Below, one piece after another: positions 54,240 to 64,000 of a stretch of 64,000 bases of DNA (positions within the stretch are counted from its first letter, which is position 1; every line of letters starts with the position of its first letter). The position numbers and the translations under genes were made by a program. Origin of the DNA: Peptoniphilus sp. ING2-D1G (GTDB lineage: Bacteria > Bacillota > Clostridia > Tissierellales > Peptoniphilaceae); the NCBI GenBank assembly GCA_000952975.1, contig LM997412.1:1054001-1118000 (forward strand). The letters run 5' to 3'. The notes under the pieces were generated by a model that did no database searches, was not told the DNA's origin, and saw nothing but the letters and a program-made list of their open reading frames with translations.

Positions 54240-57200
54240 TTATTCTACTTTCATAGATTTTTCTTCTTTTATCTCATCTAAGGATATTCTTTCAGTATTT
54301 TCAAGAAGTCTGTAGTCCTCTTTCAATTTATCGCTTATTGATAATTGAACCTTTCTGTTGTTTCTTGTTCCCGTTCCTGCAGGTATGAGCTGTCCTATTA
54401 TTATATTTTCCTTCAGCCCTGTAAGCATATCCTCTTTTCCTTTTATTGCCGCGTCCGTCAAAACTCTTGTTGTCTCTTGGAATGATGCTGCCGATAAGAA
54501 GGAGTCAGTTGCCAAAGATGCTTTTGTAATTCCGAGAAGAGCTTGTTCTCCTTCTGCGGGATTTAGTCCCTTTTCTTCCATCTCTTTGTTCTTTTGGTCC
54601 AACTCATAGGAATCAACTAATGAACCGGGAAGGAAAGTTGTATCACCGGAATCTAAAATTTTAAATTTAGAAAGCATTTGTCTTACTATTATCTCAATAT
54701 GTTTATCGTTTATATCTACCCCTTGTAATCTGTAAACTCTTTGAACTTCCTTTACAATATATTCTTGTACGCCCTTTACTCCCTTTACTCGGAGCAGATC
54801 TTGAGGGTATATTGATCCTTGAGTTAATTCTTGACCTTTTTCTACATAGTCTCCTTCTTTGACTTTAAGTCTTGACCCATAGACTATATTATAGGTGTTG
54901 CTTTCTCCATTTTCGTTAGTTATTATAACTTCTCTTTTGTTATTTTGTTCTTTTATATTAACAGTTCCGTCAATTTCAGAAATAACTGCAAGCCCTTTAG
55001 GTTTTCTCGCTTCAAACAATTCTTCTACACGAGGAAGACCTTGTGTGATATCGACTGCCGATGCTACCCCACCTGTATGGAATGTTCTCATTGTAAGTTG
55101 TGTACCCGGTTCTCCGATGGATTGAGCCGCAATTACTCCTACAGCCTCTCCTATACCTACAACATTTCCCGTTGCAAGATTTCGACCGTAACAATGTATA
55201 CATACCCCGTCCTTGCTCTTACATCCAAGCACAGATCTTACTTTGACTTCTTTTATTCCAAGTTCTTCTATTTTTTCAGCTATTTCATCTGTTATTTGTT
55301 CATTTTTACCTACTAATATATCTCCCGTATTCGGATCTTTTATTTCTTCTGCGGAAAATCTGCCTTCAACTCTATCCCTTAGTTTTTCAATGATTTCATT
55401 TCCATCTCTAAAATCCTTTACTGTGATATATTCTTCGGTGCCACAATCTTCTTCTTTTACTATTACTTGTTGAGAAACATCTACAAGTCTTCTTGTCAAG
55501 TAACCTGAATCCGCTGTTCTGATAGCGGTATCCGCAAGTCCCTTTCTTGAACCATGAGCAGACATATAAAATTCAAGAACCGACAATCCCTCACGGAAAT
55601 TTGAAGTTATGGGAACTTCTATGGTTCTTCCTGATGGAGAAGCCATAAGTCCACGCATACCTGCAAGTTGTCTGATTTGGTTTTTGGAACCTCTCGCACC
55701 TGAATCCGCCATTATATAGATATTATTTAACTTGTCAAAACCTGATATAACTTCGTCTGAAAGTTCTTCTGTGGCATTATTCCAAATTTCTATAACTTTT
55801 TCATATCTTTCTTCATCAGATATAAATCCTCGACGAAAGGCTTTTTCATACTTGTCGACTTCTGTTTTAGCTTTATCAAGTATTTCCTGTTTAGTATCCG
55901 GTATTTGTATATCTGACATGGATATTGAAATAGCCCCTATTGTTGAATAATGGTATCCAGCTTCTTTTATGTGGTCAAGAAGTTTTGCCGTTTCTATATT
56001 TCCATGTTTTTTATAGGTTTTTTCAATTATTTTGCCCAACATTTTTTTGTCTATTACTTGATCTATTTCAAGAGAATATTTGTCTTTACTTCTATCTACA
56101 AAACCTAAATCTTGAGGTATAAAATCATTCATAATGAATCTTCCGGCTGTGGAATACAAAATTTTTCCTAATTTATCATTTTCGTCAGCATATTTTCTCA
56201 TACCTACCTTTGCATGTAGATGAAGCTTATTTGAATAGTAGGCATGCATTAATTCATCGAAATCCATGAAAATCATACCGTCGCCCTTCAAATCCTTTTC
56301 CTCTCTGCTGACTGTCAAATAATAGCACCCAAGTACCATGTCTTGTGTGGGAGTGGTAATGGGTTTGCCGTCTTTTAACGCCAAGATGTTATTTGTTGAA
56401 AGCATAAGAAGTCTCGCCTCTGCTTGAGCTTCCGTTGAAAGAGGTAAATGGACAGCCATTTGGTCTCCGTCAAAATCCGCATTATATGCAGTACATGCAA
56501 GCGGATGAAGTTTAATTGATTTTCCTTCAACAAGTACCGGTTCAAAGGCTTGTATTCCAAGTCTATGAAGCGTCGGAGCGCGGTTCAACAGGACCGGATG
56601 GTCCTTTATCACATCTTCAAGTACGTCCCATACCTCTGATTTTGCTCTTTCTACCAATCTTTTCGCCGACTTGATATTGTGCGCATGACCTCTTGCGACC
56701 AATTCTCTCATTACAAAAGGCTTAAACAGTTCAAGTGCCATATTTCTTGGCAAACCGCATTGATAAAATTTAAGCTCAGGACCTACAACTATTACTGAAC
56801 GTCCTGAATAATCAACACGCTTTCCAAGAAGGTTTTGTCTGAAACGACCTTGTTTTCCCTTAAGCATCTCAGATAGAGATTTAAGAGGTCTGTTTCCGGG
56901 CCCTGTAACCGCTCTTCCACGTCTTCCGTTGTCTATTAAGGCATCTACGGCTTCTTGCAACATTCTTTTTTCATTTCTCACTATTATGTCAGGTGCATTG
57001 ATGTCTAAAAGTTTTTTAAGTCTGTTATTTCTGTTTATTATTCTTCTATATAAATCATTTAAATCAGATGTGGCAAATCTACCTCCATCTAATTGGACCA
57101 TAGGTCGTAAATCCGGTGGAATTACAGGTATCGCATCAAGTATCATCCACTCGGGTTTGTTATTTGATTTAATAAAAGCCTCTATAACTTCAAGTCTTCT

Positions 57201-57827
57201 TGAAATTCTTATCTTCTTTTGACCCGTTGCAGCCTTTAACTCATCTGTCAAATTTTTCGATTCTTCATTTAAATCAATTTGCAACAATAAGTCTTTAATT
57301 GCCTCTGCACCCATTTTAGCTTCAAATTTATCTTTAAATTCACTTTTATATTCTCTATATTCAGCTTCAGATAAGATTTGCTTTACATACAGAGGTGTTT
57401 CACCCGGATTTACTCGGGTTACTACAAAGGAGGCAAAATAAAGGATTTTCTCAAGAACTCTGGGACTCATATCAAGTACAAGACCCATTCTTGACGGTAT
57501 TCCTTTAAAATACCATATATGAGATACAGGAGCTGCAAGTTCAATATGTCCCATTCTTTCACGTCTTACTTTTACCTTTGTTACTTCAACTCCGCACTTT
57601 TCACAAACTACACCCTTGTATCTTACTCTTTTATATTTTCCGCAACTACATTCCCAGTCCTTGGTGGGACCGAATATCTTTTCGCAGAAAAGCCCTTCCT
57701 TTTCAGGTTTAAGAGTTCTATAATTTATTGTTTCGGGCTTCTTCACCTCTCCATAGGACCACTGTCTTATTTTTTCAGGTGAAGCTAATCCAATTTTTAT
57801 GGAATGGAATAATTCATGTTCGCTCAA
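54240..57827 (-). CDS. rpoC: RNA polymerase beta' subunit
   Basis: A 1195-residue subunit: N-terminal zinc ribbon ([19 protein letters not shown]), the clamp and lid, the catalytic [16 protein letters not shown] with the three Asp that bind magnesium, the bridge/trigger region ([18 protein letters not shown]) and a second zinc site ([13 protein letters not shown]). Full length for Firmicutes. Follows rpoB by 28 bases. Confidence 0.99.
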   Translation of the reverse strand: MSEHELFHSIKIGLASPEKIRQWSYGEVKKPETINYRTLKPEKEGLFCEKIFGPTKDWECSCGKYKRVRYKGVVCEKCGVEVTKVKVRRERMGHIELAAPVSHIWYFKGIPSRMGLVLDMSPRVLEKILYFASFVVTRVNPGETPLYVKQILSEAEYREYKSEFKDKFEAKMGAEAIKDLLLQIDLNEESKNLTDELKAATGQKKIRISRRLEVIEAFIKSNNKPEWMILDAIPVIPPDLRPMVQLDGGRFATSDLNDLYRRIINRNNRLKKLLDINAPDIIVRNEKRMLQEAVDALIDNGRRGRAVTGPGNRPLKSLSEMLKGKQGRFRQNLLGKRVDYSGRSVIVVGPELKFYQCGLPRNMALELFKPFVMRELVARGHAHNIKSAKRLVERAKSEVWDVLEDVIKDHPVLLNRAPTLHRLGIQAFEPVLVEGKSIKLHPLACTAYNADFDGDQMAVHLPLSTEAQAEARLLMLSTNNILALKDGKPITTPTQDMVLGCYYLTVSREEKDLKGDGMIFMDFDELMHAYYSNKLHLHAKVGMRKYADENDKLGKILYSTAGRFIMNDFIPQDLGFVDRSKDKYSLEIDQVIDKKMLGKIIEKTYKKHGNIETAKLLDHIKEAGYHYSTIGAISISMSDIQIPDTKQEILDKAKTEVDKYEKAFRRGFISDEERYEKVIEIWNNATEELSDEVISGFDKLNNIYIMADSGARGSKNQIRQLAGMRGLMASPSGRTIEVPITSNFREGLSVLEFYMSAHGSRKGLADTAIRTADSGYLTRRLVDVSQQVIVKEEDCGTEEYITVKDFRDGNEIIEKLRDRVEGRFSAEEIKDPNTGDILVGKNEQITDEIAEKIEELGIKEVKVRSVLGCKSKDGVCIHCYGRNLATGNVVGIGEAVGVIAAQSIGEPGTQLTMRTFHTGGVASAVDITQGLPRVEELFEARKPKGLAVISEIDGTVNIKEQNNKREVIITNENGESNTYNIVYGSRLKVKEGDYVEKGQELTQGSIYPQDLLRVKGVKGVQEYIVKEVQRVYRLQGVDINDKHIEIIVRQMLSKFKILDSGDTTFLPGSLVDSYELDQKNKEMEEKGLNPAEGEQALLGITKASLATDSFLSAASFQETTRVLTDAAIKGKEDMLTGLKENIIIGQLIPAGTGTRNNRKVQLSISDKLKEDYRLLENTERISLDEIKEEKSMKVE

Positions 57828-57855
57828 GGAGCACTCTCTCCTTTCTATAGATACA

Positions 57856-60800
57856 TTAATCTTCAGGTTCTTCTATTGAAAACCCTTCGTCGAAACTATC
57901 TTCATAATCATCGTTATCATCTGTAAAATCCTCTTCAGATTCATAATCATCGTTATTTGATATTTTTCGAATTGCCGATGTCGCCATTGAACTGTCTTCC
58001 TTTGAATATTCGGTTAACTCTCTTGCCTCGCTTTTTTCATCGATTAAGTTATCTATTCTATCCAAATCTTCGTCGTCCTGTTCAAGGTCTATCTCATTTC
58101 CAAATTCATCCAGCACTTTGATTTCCAAAGCTAAGGATTCAAGTTCTTTTATTAAGACTTTAAATGATTCCGGAACTCCCGGTTGAGGAATTTCTTCTCC
58201 CTTTATGATGGCTTCGTAAGTTTTTACTCTCCCTACGATATCATCGCTCTTAACTGTCAACATTTCTTGAAGTGTATAGGATGCTCCATAGGCCTCTAAA
58301 GCCCAAACTTCCATTTCTCCAAATCTTTGTCCTCCAAATTGAGCTTTACCTCCTAAGGGTTGTTGTGTTACAAGAGAATAAGGACCTATTGATCTGGCAT
58401 GGATCTTTTCATCGACCAAATGATGAAGTTTCAACATGTACATGTATCCTACAGTTACCGGTTGGTCAAATTCCTCTCCCGTTCTTCCATCTCTTAATTG
58501 AATTTTTCCATCCTCCGGATATCCTGCAAGTTTTAACGAATCTATGATGTCTTGCTCGTTTGCACCGTCAAATACCGGCGTTGCAACGTGCCAGCCCAGT
58601 TTTTTAGCCGCAAGTCCTAAATGCACCTCAAGCACTTGTCCTAAATTCATACGAGAAGGGACACCTAAAGGATTCAAGACTATTTGTATCGGTGTTCCAT
58701 CGGGCATATAAGGCATGTCTTCAGCTGGAAGTATTCTTGAAATTACTCCTTTGTTTCCGTGACGACCACACATTTTATCTCCCACTTGGATTTTTCTCTT
58801 GGTTGCGACAAAAACCCTTACCATTTCATTAACTCCCGGTTGAAGTTCATCTCCCGCAGCTCTGGTAAAAATTTTTACATCCACTACAATTCCCGACTCT
58901 CCATGAGGCAGCGTTAATGATGCGTCTCTGACTTCACGAGCTTTTTCTCCGAATATAGCCCTTAAAAGTCTTTCTTCTGCCGATAGCTCCGTTTCCCCCT
59001 TTGGTGTTACTTTTCCGACTAAAATACTCCTTGGTTTTACCTCAGCACCGATTCTTATGATACCTCTTTCATCAAGGTCCTTTAACATGTCTTCTCCCAC
59101 ATTGGGGATATCTCTGGTTATCTCTTCTGCGCCTAATTTGGTATCCCTTGCTTCACATTCGTATTCTTCTATGTGAAGAGATGTCAGTGTGTCATTTATT
59201 ACAAGTTCCTGATTTACAAGTATTGCATCTTCATAATTGTAGCCTTCCCAGTTCATAAAGGCTATGAGAATATTTTTCCCAAGAGACATTTCTCCAAGAT
59301 CTGTTGAAGGGCCATCAGCTATCACTTCGCCCTTTTTAACTCTTTGTCCTTGCACAACTATAGGTCTTTGATTAATAGTTGTGCTTTGGTTTCCCCCTTT
59401 AAATTTATGCAATTTAAAAGTGTCGATGCTTCCATCATCTTTTTTAAGAACTATTTTATCAGATGCTACATAGGAAATTTCTCCATCATCTGTAGCTATT
59501 ATGACCACTCCCGAATCCTTTGCCGCTCTGTATTCAATGCCTGTTCCTATAATAGGTGCTTCCGTCATTAATAACGGCACTGCTTGACGCTGCATATTCG
59601 CGCCCATTAATGCTCTATTTGCATCATCGTTTTCAAGAAAAGGTATCATAGAAGTACCTACTGCAACTATTTGTTGCGGGGATACGTCCATGTAAGTTAT
59701 CTTCTTTGAGTCGTAAATGTCTACTATTCCCTCATGACCTCTTGCTACGACCCTGCTATTTACAAATTTTCCATTTTTATCCAAGGGCTCATTTGATTGA
59801 GCGATTATTTGTTTGTATTCTACATCAGCTGTGATGTAATCTATTTCATCTGTTACAATGCCTTCGCCGATTTTTACTTTTCTATAAGGCGTTTCTATAA
59901 ACCCGTATTCATTAATCCTGGCATAGGTTGTAAGTGATGTGATAAGTCCTATGTTGGGTCCTTCAGGGGTTTCTATAGGACACATTCTTCCGTAATGTGA
60001 ATTATGGACATCACGCACTTCAAATCCCGCTCTATCTCTGCTCAACCCACCTGGTCCAAGTGCAGATAACCTTCTTTTGTGAGTTAATTCTGATAGAGGA
60101 TTATTTTGATCCATAAATTGTGATAATTGTGAAGATCCGAAAAACTCCTTTATAGCAGCCGTTACGGGCCTGATATTTATAAGAGATTGAGGAGTTGTAG
60201 CATCTACATCTTGAACAGTCATCCTTTCACGAATAACTCTTTCCATTCTGGATACACCAATTCTAAATTGATTTTGTAAAAGCTCTCCTACGGATCTTAT
60301 TCTTCTGTTTCCAAGATGATCAATGTCATCTATGAAACCGACTCCGCTAAATAAGCCGAACTCATAAGATATAGCAGAAATAATATCATCTACTATTATG
60401 TGTCTGGGGCTTAAATTATTGATATTTTTCTTTATTTCTTCTTTAAATTTCTCAACATCACCGGAAAATTCATCATAAAGTTCTTTAAATAAAGGAAAAT
60501 ATACTTTTTCGGTTAATCCCAAATCCCTTAAGCTGAATCCCAGTTCTTCTTCTTTTATTTTTGAAAAATTATTTCCGACAACTTTTATCGTCTTGTCTTC
60601 TTCATCTTCTCTTGTAGCCTTTATCGTAATCAAAAGCTCATTTATCCCTGCCGATTCTATTTCTGCGGCAATATTTTCCTGTATCATCTCTCCCTGAGCT
60701 ACTAAAATTTCACCGGTAAATGGATGGACGATATCTTCCGATGCATAATGATTTGAAATTCTTTCTGCAATTCCAAGTTTTTTGTTGAATTTATATCTTC

Positions 60801-61608
60801 CCACATGAGCTAAATCATATCTTCTGTTGTCAAAAAACATATTCTCAAACAAAGATGTTGCAGAATCAAGTGTTGGAGGTTCTCCCGGTCTAAGCTTTTT
60901 ATAAATTTCTATTAAAGCTTCTTCCTTATTAGTCGTGCCATCTTTTTCAAAGGTTTTTAAAAGATGTTCACTTTCTCCCAGTAGATTTGTAATCTCTTGA
61001 TTTGTTTGAACCCCTGTTGCACGAAGTAAAATTGTGATTGGAATTTTCCTTGTTCGGTCTATTCGCACATTTACTACACCTTGCGCATCTGTTTCAAATT
61101 CAAGCCAAGCTCCTCTGTTAGGAATTAATGTCGCAGAATACAACTTATCTCCCGTCTTATCGGTTTCTTCTTTATAATAAGCTCCCGGACTTCTCACAAG
61201 TTGTGAAACAACTACACGTTCAGCTCCGTTAATTACAAATGTTCCCGTGGAAGTCATCAAAGGAAGATCCCCCATAAAAACTTCTTGTTCCTTAACCTCT
61301 CCGGTTTCAGTATTAATCAATCTTACCTTTACCTTCAAAGGTGCTGAATAATTTGTATCTCGTTCCTTCGCTTCATCGACACCGTATTTTATTTCATCAG
61401 AAATATAGTAATCGACAAATTCTAAAATCAAATTTCCTGAATAATCCTCTATTGGAGATACATCTTCAAATACTTCTCGTAACCCCTTCTCTAAAAGCCA
61501 ATTAAAAGAAGAAGTCTGCACTTCGATAAGATTTGGAATCGATAATACCTCCGGTATGCGAGAAAAGCTCATCCTTTCTCGTTTCCCATACTTTACAGGA
61601 TGCACCAT
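57856..61608 (-). CDS. rpoB: RNA polymerase beta subunit
   Basis: A 1250-residue subunit. The rifampicin-binding region reads [20 protein letters not shown] with [20 protein letters not shown], residues of the susceptible type. Later come the [20 protein letters not shown] region and an acidic C-terminal tail ([18 protein letters not shown]), common in Clostridia. Start behind AAGGGG. The gene has its own promoter; rplJ and rplL, usually just upstream, are not here. Confidence 0.99.
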   Translation of the reverse strand: MVHPVKYGKRERMSFSRIPEVLSIPNLIEVQTSSFNWLLEKGLREVFEDVSPIEDYSGNLILEFVDYYISDEIKYGVDEAKERDTNYSAPLKVKVRLINTETGEVKEQEVFMGDLPLMTSTGTFVINGAERVVVSQLVRSPGAYYKEETDKTGDKLYSATLIPNRGAWLEFETDAQGVVNVRIDRTRKIPITILLRATGVQTNQEITNLLGESEHLLKTFEKDGTTNKEEALIEIYKKLRPGEPPTLDSATSLFENMFFDNRRYDLAHVGRYKFNKKLGIAERISNHYASEDIVHPFTGEILVAQGEMIQENIAAEIESAGINELLITIKATREDEEDKTIKVVGNNFSKIKEEELGFSLRDLGLTEKVYFPLFKELYDEFSGDVEKFKEEIKKNINNLSPRHIIVDDIISAISYEFGLFSGVGFIDDIDHLGNRRIRSVGELLQNQFRIGVSRMERVIRERMTVQDVDATTPQSLINIRPVTAAIKEFFGSSQLSQFMDQNNPLSELTHKRRLSALGPGGLSRDRAGFEVRDVHNSHYGRMCPIETPEGPNIGLITSLTTYARINEYGFIETPYRKVKIGEGIVTDEIDYITADVEYKQIIAQSNEPLDKNGKFVNSRVVARGHEGIVDIYDSKKITYMDVSPQQIVAVGTSMIPFLENDDANRALMGANMQRQAVPLLMTEAPIIGTGIEYRAAKDSGVVIIATDDGEISYVASDKIVLKKDDGSIDTFKLHKFKGGNQSTTINQRPIVVQGQRVKKGEVIADGPSTDLGEMSLGKNILIAFMNWEGYNYEDAILVNQELVINDTLTSLHIEEYECEARDTKLGAEEITRDIPNVGEDMLKDLDERGIIRIGAEVKPRSILVGKVTPKGETELSAEERLLRAIFGEKAREVRDASLTLPHGESGIVVDVKIFTRAAGDELQPGVNEMVRVFVATKRKIQVGDKMCGRHGNKGVISRILPAEDMPYMPDGTPIQIVLNPLGVPSRMNLGQVLEVHLGLAAKKLGWHVATPVFDGANEQDIIDSLKLAGYPEDGKIQLRDGRTGEEFDQPVTVGYMYMLKLHHLVDEKIHARSIGPYSLVTQQPLGGKAQFGGQRFGEMEVWALEAYGASYTLQEMLTVKSDDIVGRVKTYEAIIKGEEIPQPGVPESFKVLIKELESLALEIKVLDEFGNEIDLEQDDEDLDRIDNLIDEKSEARELTEYSKEDSSMATSAIRKISNNDDYESEEDFTDDNDDYEDSFDEGFSIEEPED

Positions 61609-61694
61609 TTTTTATTCACCCCTTATATTCTAAATAGGTGTTTACCTAATTTAGAGAACACTACGCCAGTCTATTTTGTTATATGCAATTAATT

Positions 61695-61722
61695 ATTATA
61701 ACATATTTTTTTATATTCTCAA
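61695..61722 (-). promoter_or_regulatory. Promoter of rpoBC
   Basis: TTGAGA (61717-61722), 16 bases, TATAAT (61695-61700) on the minus strand. The leader of about 80 bases has a hairpin CTAAATTAGGT/ACCTATTTAG (61630-61654) just before the ribosome site. Confidence 0.65.
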
Positions 61723-61814
61723 ATACTTTTTACAACAAAATTAAAAAACTCCACTAACTTAAATCAGAGAAATTTTTGTATCAGCAAATAGTTATTTTTG
61801 GTATTGTATGATTT

Positions 61815-61901
61815 TGTAGGGGCGGACGAAGCGTCCGCCCGAATAAGTTTATTTGTCATTTTAAGATATTATTCGGGACGATGAGGGCATCGTCCCCTAC
61901 A
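61815..61901 (+). repeat. Composite hairpin repeat, copy B
   Basis: An 87-base element from TGTAGGGG to CCCCTACA with two hairpins (GGGGCGGACG/CGTCCGCCC and GGGACGATG/CATCGTCCC) and an AT-rich middle (GTTTATTTGTCATTTTA). Same orientation as copy C, opposite to A. The flank TGATTTGTTTTTT is shared with copy A. About 95 bases upstream of the rpoB -35. Confidence 0.85.
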
Positions 61902-61981
61902 TTGATTGATTTGTTTTTTTCAGATTTGTGGCACGTCCGCCCATTATATTTCACTGGTTCTAATACATAACCATCGGTTTA

Positions 61982-62131
61982 TTATCTTGTGCCTACCGCT
62001 CTCCACTCAGCTCTGCCTTCTATCTCTATTAGCTGGTATGTGTGGTCTTGACTTGCAAATATGATATCTTCATAGGACCAGTGAATTTTTTGAAGGCCTG
62101 TGATATGAAGACCACGCACTTGGAAAAATTC
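61982..62131 (-). pseudogene. Unidentified coding remnant
   Basis: An open minus-strand stretch of 49 codons bounded by stops and without a start: EFFQVRGLHITGLQKIHWSY, then EDIIFASQDHTYQLIEIEGR, then AEWRAVGTR. The composition looks protein-like (no low complexity, a plausible strand pattern) but I do not recognise the family. Being next to recombinase debris it may be the tail of a mobile-element gene. Confidence 0.4.
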
Positions 62132-62166
62132 CTATAAAACACTTTGATAGATTATTTAATATTTAG

Positions 62167-62457
62167 GAGACGGAGCAACAAGACTTAGAAAAACAAATAC
62201 AGTATTTTGAACAAGAAATAGAAAACTATCATCAGAGAAAAGTTGACACCGATAAATTTCTAAAAATGATAGAAAAATATACCGATATTAAGGAACTGAC
62301 AATACCAATGATAAATGAATATATAGAAAAAATTGTAGTCCATGGAGCAACAGAGGGAAAAAAAGAAAAAGACAGAAAACAACAAGTCGATGTGTATTTT
62401 AACTTCATAGATAACTGTCAAGTGCTAAAAAAAGCCGATGCAGAAAAAATGATTTAA
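62167..62457 (+). pseudogene. C-terminal remnant of a large serine recombinase
   Basis: An open stretch of 96 codons after a TAG, without a start: a coiled-coil part (QQDLEKQIQYFEQEIENYHQ) followed by DKFLKMIEKYTDIKELTIPM, NEYIEKIVVHGATEGKKEKD and QQVDVYFNFID. This is the DUF4368-type tail of TndX-like serine recombinases from Clostridial transposons. The catalytic resolvase domain is absent, so it cannot act. Confidence 0.75.
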
Positions 62458-62516
62458 AAAAGGTATAATATTAGATAATATAAACAAAAATAGTTTAAAT
62501 TTAGAGGTAGTGAAAG

Positions 62517-63286
62517 ATGAGGTTTCATGAATTTGGCGATAAAAATTTTCCACATATATTACTGATACATGGTGGAGGTAATTCTTGGTGGAATTATCTT
62601 CGACAAGCTCGTATATTATCAGATAAATTCCATGTGACTTTACCAACACTCGATGTTATGGAGAAGAATATCAAAAAGATTATATTTCAACTGAAAATTC
62701 CGCACAACAAATCATGGATTATATAAAAAATAATTGTAATGGAAAATTGTTTGCTATAGGCGGTGTTTCTTTAGGTGGTCAAATTGCAATTGAGTTATTA
62801 TCATTAGATAGTGATATAGCTCAGAAAGTAATAATAGATGGTAGCATTTGTATTCCTCAGCCAAATTTATCACGAATTAGTAGGATTTTTGTAAAAATAT
62901 TTGGGAAACTTATGTTTAACAAATCAACCAGCAAAATTCAATTGAGTTTGATGAAAAAAATGTATCCTTATATGGCTTATCCAGAAGAGATAGAAAATTA
63001 TTATATGGAAGATATGTCAAGATTACCCATAAAAACATTAGTGAAAGTGTATAAAACATATATGGGAAAGTATAGACTCAAAGAAAGTATTAGAGAAAGT
63101 AAAGCACAGGTTCTATATATTTATGGCGAGAAAGAAATGCGTTGTGTCAAGGAATCAGCTAAACTATTTCAAAAGATGCATCCTGATTGTATTCTCTACG
63201 AAGCTAAAGGTTATAATCATGGATATTTATCAGCGTATTTGCCATTAGAGTGGATAAAACTGGTTAATCCATTTTTAAATAATTGA
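62517..63286 (+). pseudogene. Alpha/beta hydrolase, one-base frameshift
   Basis: The first part (62517 onward) reads MRFHEFGDKNFPHILLIHGG and GNSWWNYLRQARILSDKFHV with the oxyanion HGGG, then leaves frame after TLPTLD near 62658. In another frame the protein continues YGEEYQKDYISTENSAQQI, then AIGGVSLGGQIAIELL (nucleophile elbow GVSLG) and reaches GYNHGYLSAYLP with the catalytic His. Adding one G at GATGTTATGG restores a hydrolase of about 256 residues. Probably inactive; substrate unknown. Confidence 0.82.
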
Positions 63287-63330
63287 TAGTTTAATAAAAA
63301 CTAACACAAAACAGTAAATCAAAATGATAT

Positions 63331-63369
63331 ATACCCTCTTTACTGAACAGCATCAAGGAGGGTATTTTA
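63331..63369 (+). terminator. Terminator after the hydrolase remnant
   Basis: ATACCCTC and GAGGGTAT arms with a 19-base loop, followed by TTTTAA. Confidence 0.6.
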
Positions 63370-63464
63370 ATGAAATATAGTTATGAATAAAAAAAGAATG
63401 TGTTCGGTTGTGCCGATTAGGAGAATGGGCGGATACCTTGGCTTATTTTGATGTTATACGGTTT

Positions 63465-63552
63465 TGTAGGGGCGGACGCCTTCGTCCGCCCGATTGGGTT
63501 TATTTGTCGTTTTATGATATTATTCGGGACGATGAGGACATCGTCCCCTACA
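63465..63552 (+). repeat. Composite hairpin repeat, copy C
   Basis: An 88-base element from TGTAGGGG to CCCCTACA, same design as copies A and B, with GGGACGATGAGGACATCGTCCC in two arms and GTTTATTTGTCGTTTTA in the middle. The left flank TTTTGATGTTATACGGTTTTG matches that of copy A. Between the hydrolase remnant and the YitT-type gene. Confidence 0.85.
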
Positions 63553-63571
63553 TTGGGTTTTGTTCCATAGG

Positions 63572-64000
63572 TTAAAGCTCAATTTTTCTAAATCCTGAGC
63601 CCATAATTTCCGTGGTTTCGCTTACCGCCATAAAGGCTCTTGGATCCACTTCTCTGACTATTTCCTTTAATGTGACCAGCTGCACCGATGTGCATATTAG
63701 AAATATTACTTTAAGATTCTTTCTGTTATATGCTCCCTCACCATTTATATATGTAACTCCTCTGTTCATTTTTTCATAAATGCCCTTTGTGATCTCGTCG
63801 TGTTTAGGTGAAATTATCAAAATTTGCTTTTGTCTGCCTACTCCCAATTGAATTCTATCCGATACCTGATAACTTATAAAAAGCGATATAAGAGTAAACA
63901 TGGCCTCATCAAAGGTAAATATGAATCCCGATATGGTTATGATTACAAAATTTATTGCCATCAATGCACTTCCGATTTTTATATTGTACTTTTTCTTCAT
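63572..64000 (-). CDS. YitT/DUF2179-family membrane protein, C-terminal part (cut by window edge)
   Basis: The last 142 codons of a minus-strand gene. Two hydrophobic helices (about 12-50) are followed by a soluble DUF2179 domain: KQILIISPKHDEITKGIYEK, then RGVTYINGEGAYNRKNLKVI, and DPRAFMAVSETTEIMGSGF. YitT proteins normally have about 280 residues with five helices, so the ATG at the edge is internal. Function unknown; DUF2179 has a ferredoxin-like fold. Confidence 0.82.
   Translation of the reverse strand: MKKKYNIKIGSALMAINFVIITISGFIFTFDEAMFTLISLFISYQVSDRIQLGVGRQKQILIISPKHDEITKGIYEKMNRGVTYINGEGAYNRKNLKVIFLICTSVQLVTLKEIVREVDPRAFMAVSETTEIMGSGFRKIEL

Noticed and set aside
61982-62131. Pairing GTGTGGTCTT/AAGACCACGCAC as a structured RNA
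   Set aside because: The stem is only about 10 bp over a 60-base loop, and the minus strand reads as an open protein-like frame, which explains the sequence better.
25873-63552. Three similar hairpin repeats as a CRISPR or as one array
   Set aside because: The copies are tens of kilobases apart or unequally spaced, in both orientations, with no spacers of constant length and no cas genes.

Overview
The window looks like a chromosomal segment of a low-GC, strictly anaerobic Gram-positive bacterium of the Clostridia/Tissierellia type, possibly a Peptoniphilaceae-like anaerobic coccus. The family call is inference. It rests on the AT-rich sequence, strong AGGAGG ribosome binding sites, TTTACA/TATAAT promoters, a zinc-type S14, the oxygen-sensitive ribonucleotide reductase NrdD/NrdG, glutaminase plus AGCS amino-acid uptake, and a PadR-DUF1700-DUF4097 module. 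Both window edges cut genes: glmU on the left and a YitT-family gene on the right.

Layout. 1-1.1 kb: end of glmU and a GNAT acetyltransferase. 1.2-7.8 kb: a complete phosphate operon pstS-pstC-pstA-pstB-phoU-phoP-phoR on the minus strand, with a Pho box in front and a PstS whose two halves are in swapped order. 7.8-11.6 kb: a lone PTS EIIC-like membrane protein (plus strand, apparent AUC start), then a YfcC-type carrier and an opine-dehydrogenase-like enzyme. 11.6-25.7 kb: the fused S10-spc-alpha ribosomal operon, 30 genes from rpsJ to rplQ including secY, adk, infA and rpoA, with a structured leader before rpsJ. 25.7-28.2 kb: a hairpin repeat, a thioredoxin-like gene and the PadR module. 28.3-32 kb: cysK, then glutaminase with an AGCS symporter behind a possible leader RNA. 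32-38 kb: one long minus-strand gene run nitroreductase-tsaE-tsaB-rimI-tsaD-alcohol dehydrogenase-membrane protein-trmL, preceded by a DUF523 gene. 38.2-42.3 kb (plus): aconitase X large subunit interrupted by an in-frame TAA, its small subunit, a polysaccharide deacetylase and lysA. 42.3-50 kb (minus): ridA, an aminotransferase, a symporter remnant, glutaredoxin, an ArsR regulator, rsmA, rnmV, tatD, metG and a universal stress protein. 50.1-50.3 kb: a small frameshifted gene. 50.5-53.2 kb: nrdG and nrdD under an NrdR-box promoter. 53.4-54.2 kb: a DsbA-like protein. 54.2-61.7 kb: rpoC and rpoB. 61.8-63.6 kb: an accessory patch with two hairpin repeats, recombinase debris and a frameshifted hydrolase.

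How the parts work together. Most of the window is core translation and transcription machinery, tRNA modification (TsaBDE, TrmL), rRNA maturation (RsmA, RNase M5) and phosphate homeostasis. The accessory content is limited. It consists of amino-acid metabolism genes (glutaminase, opine dehydrogenase, cysteine synthase, aminotransferase with RidA), a three-copy composite hairpin repeat, and several broken genes: aconitase X, a small basic protein, an alpha/beta hydrolase, a symporter tail and a serine recombinase tail. I see no tRNA, rRNA, CRISPR array or intact mobile element. The strongest unusual observations are the circularly permuted PstS, the in-frame stop in aconitase X, the structured leaders before rpsJ and glsA, and the repeat family beside the S10 and rpoBC promoters.
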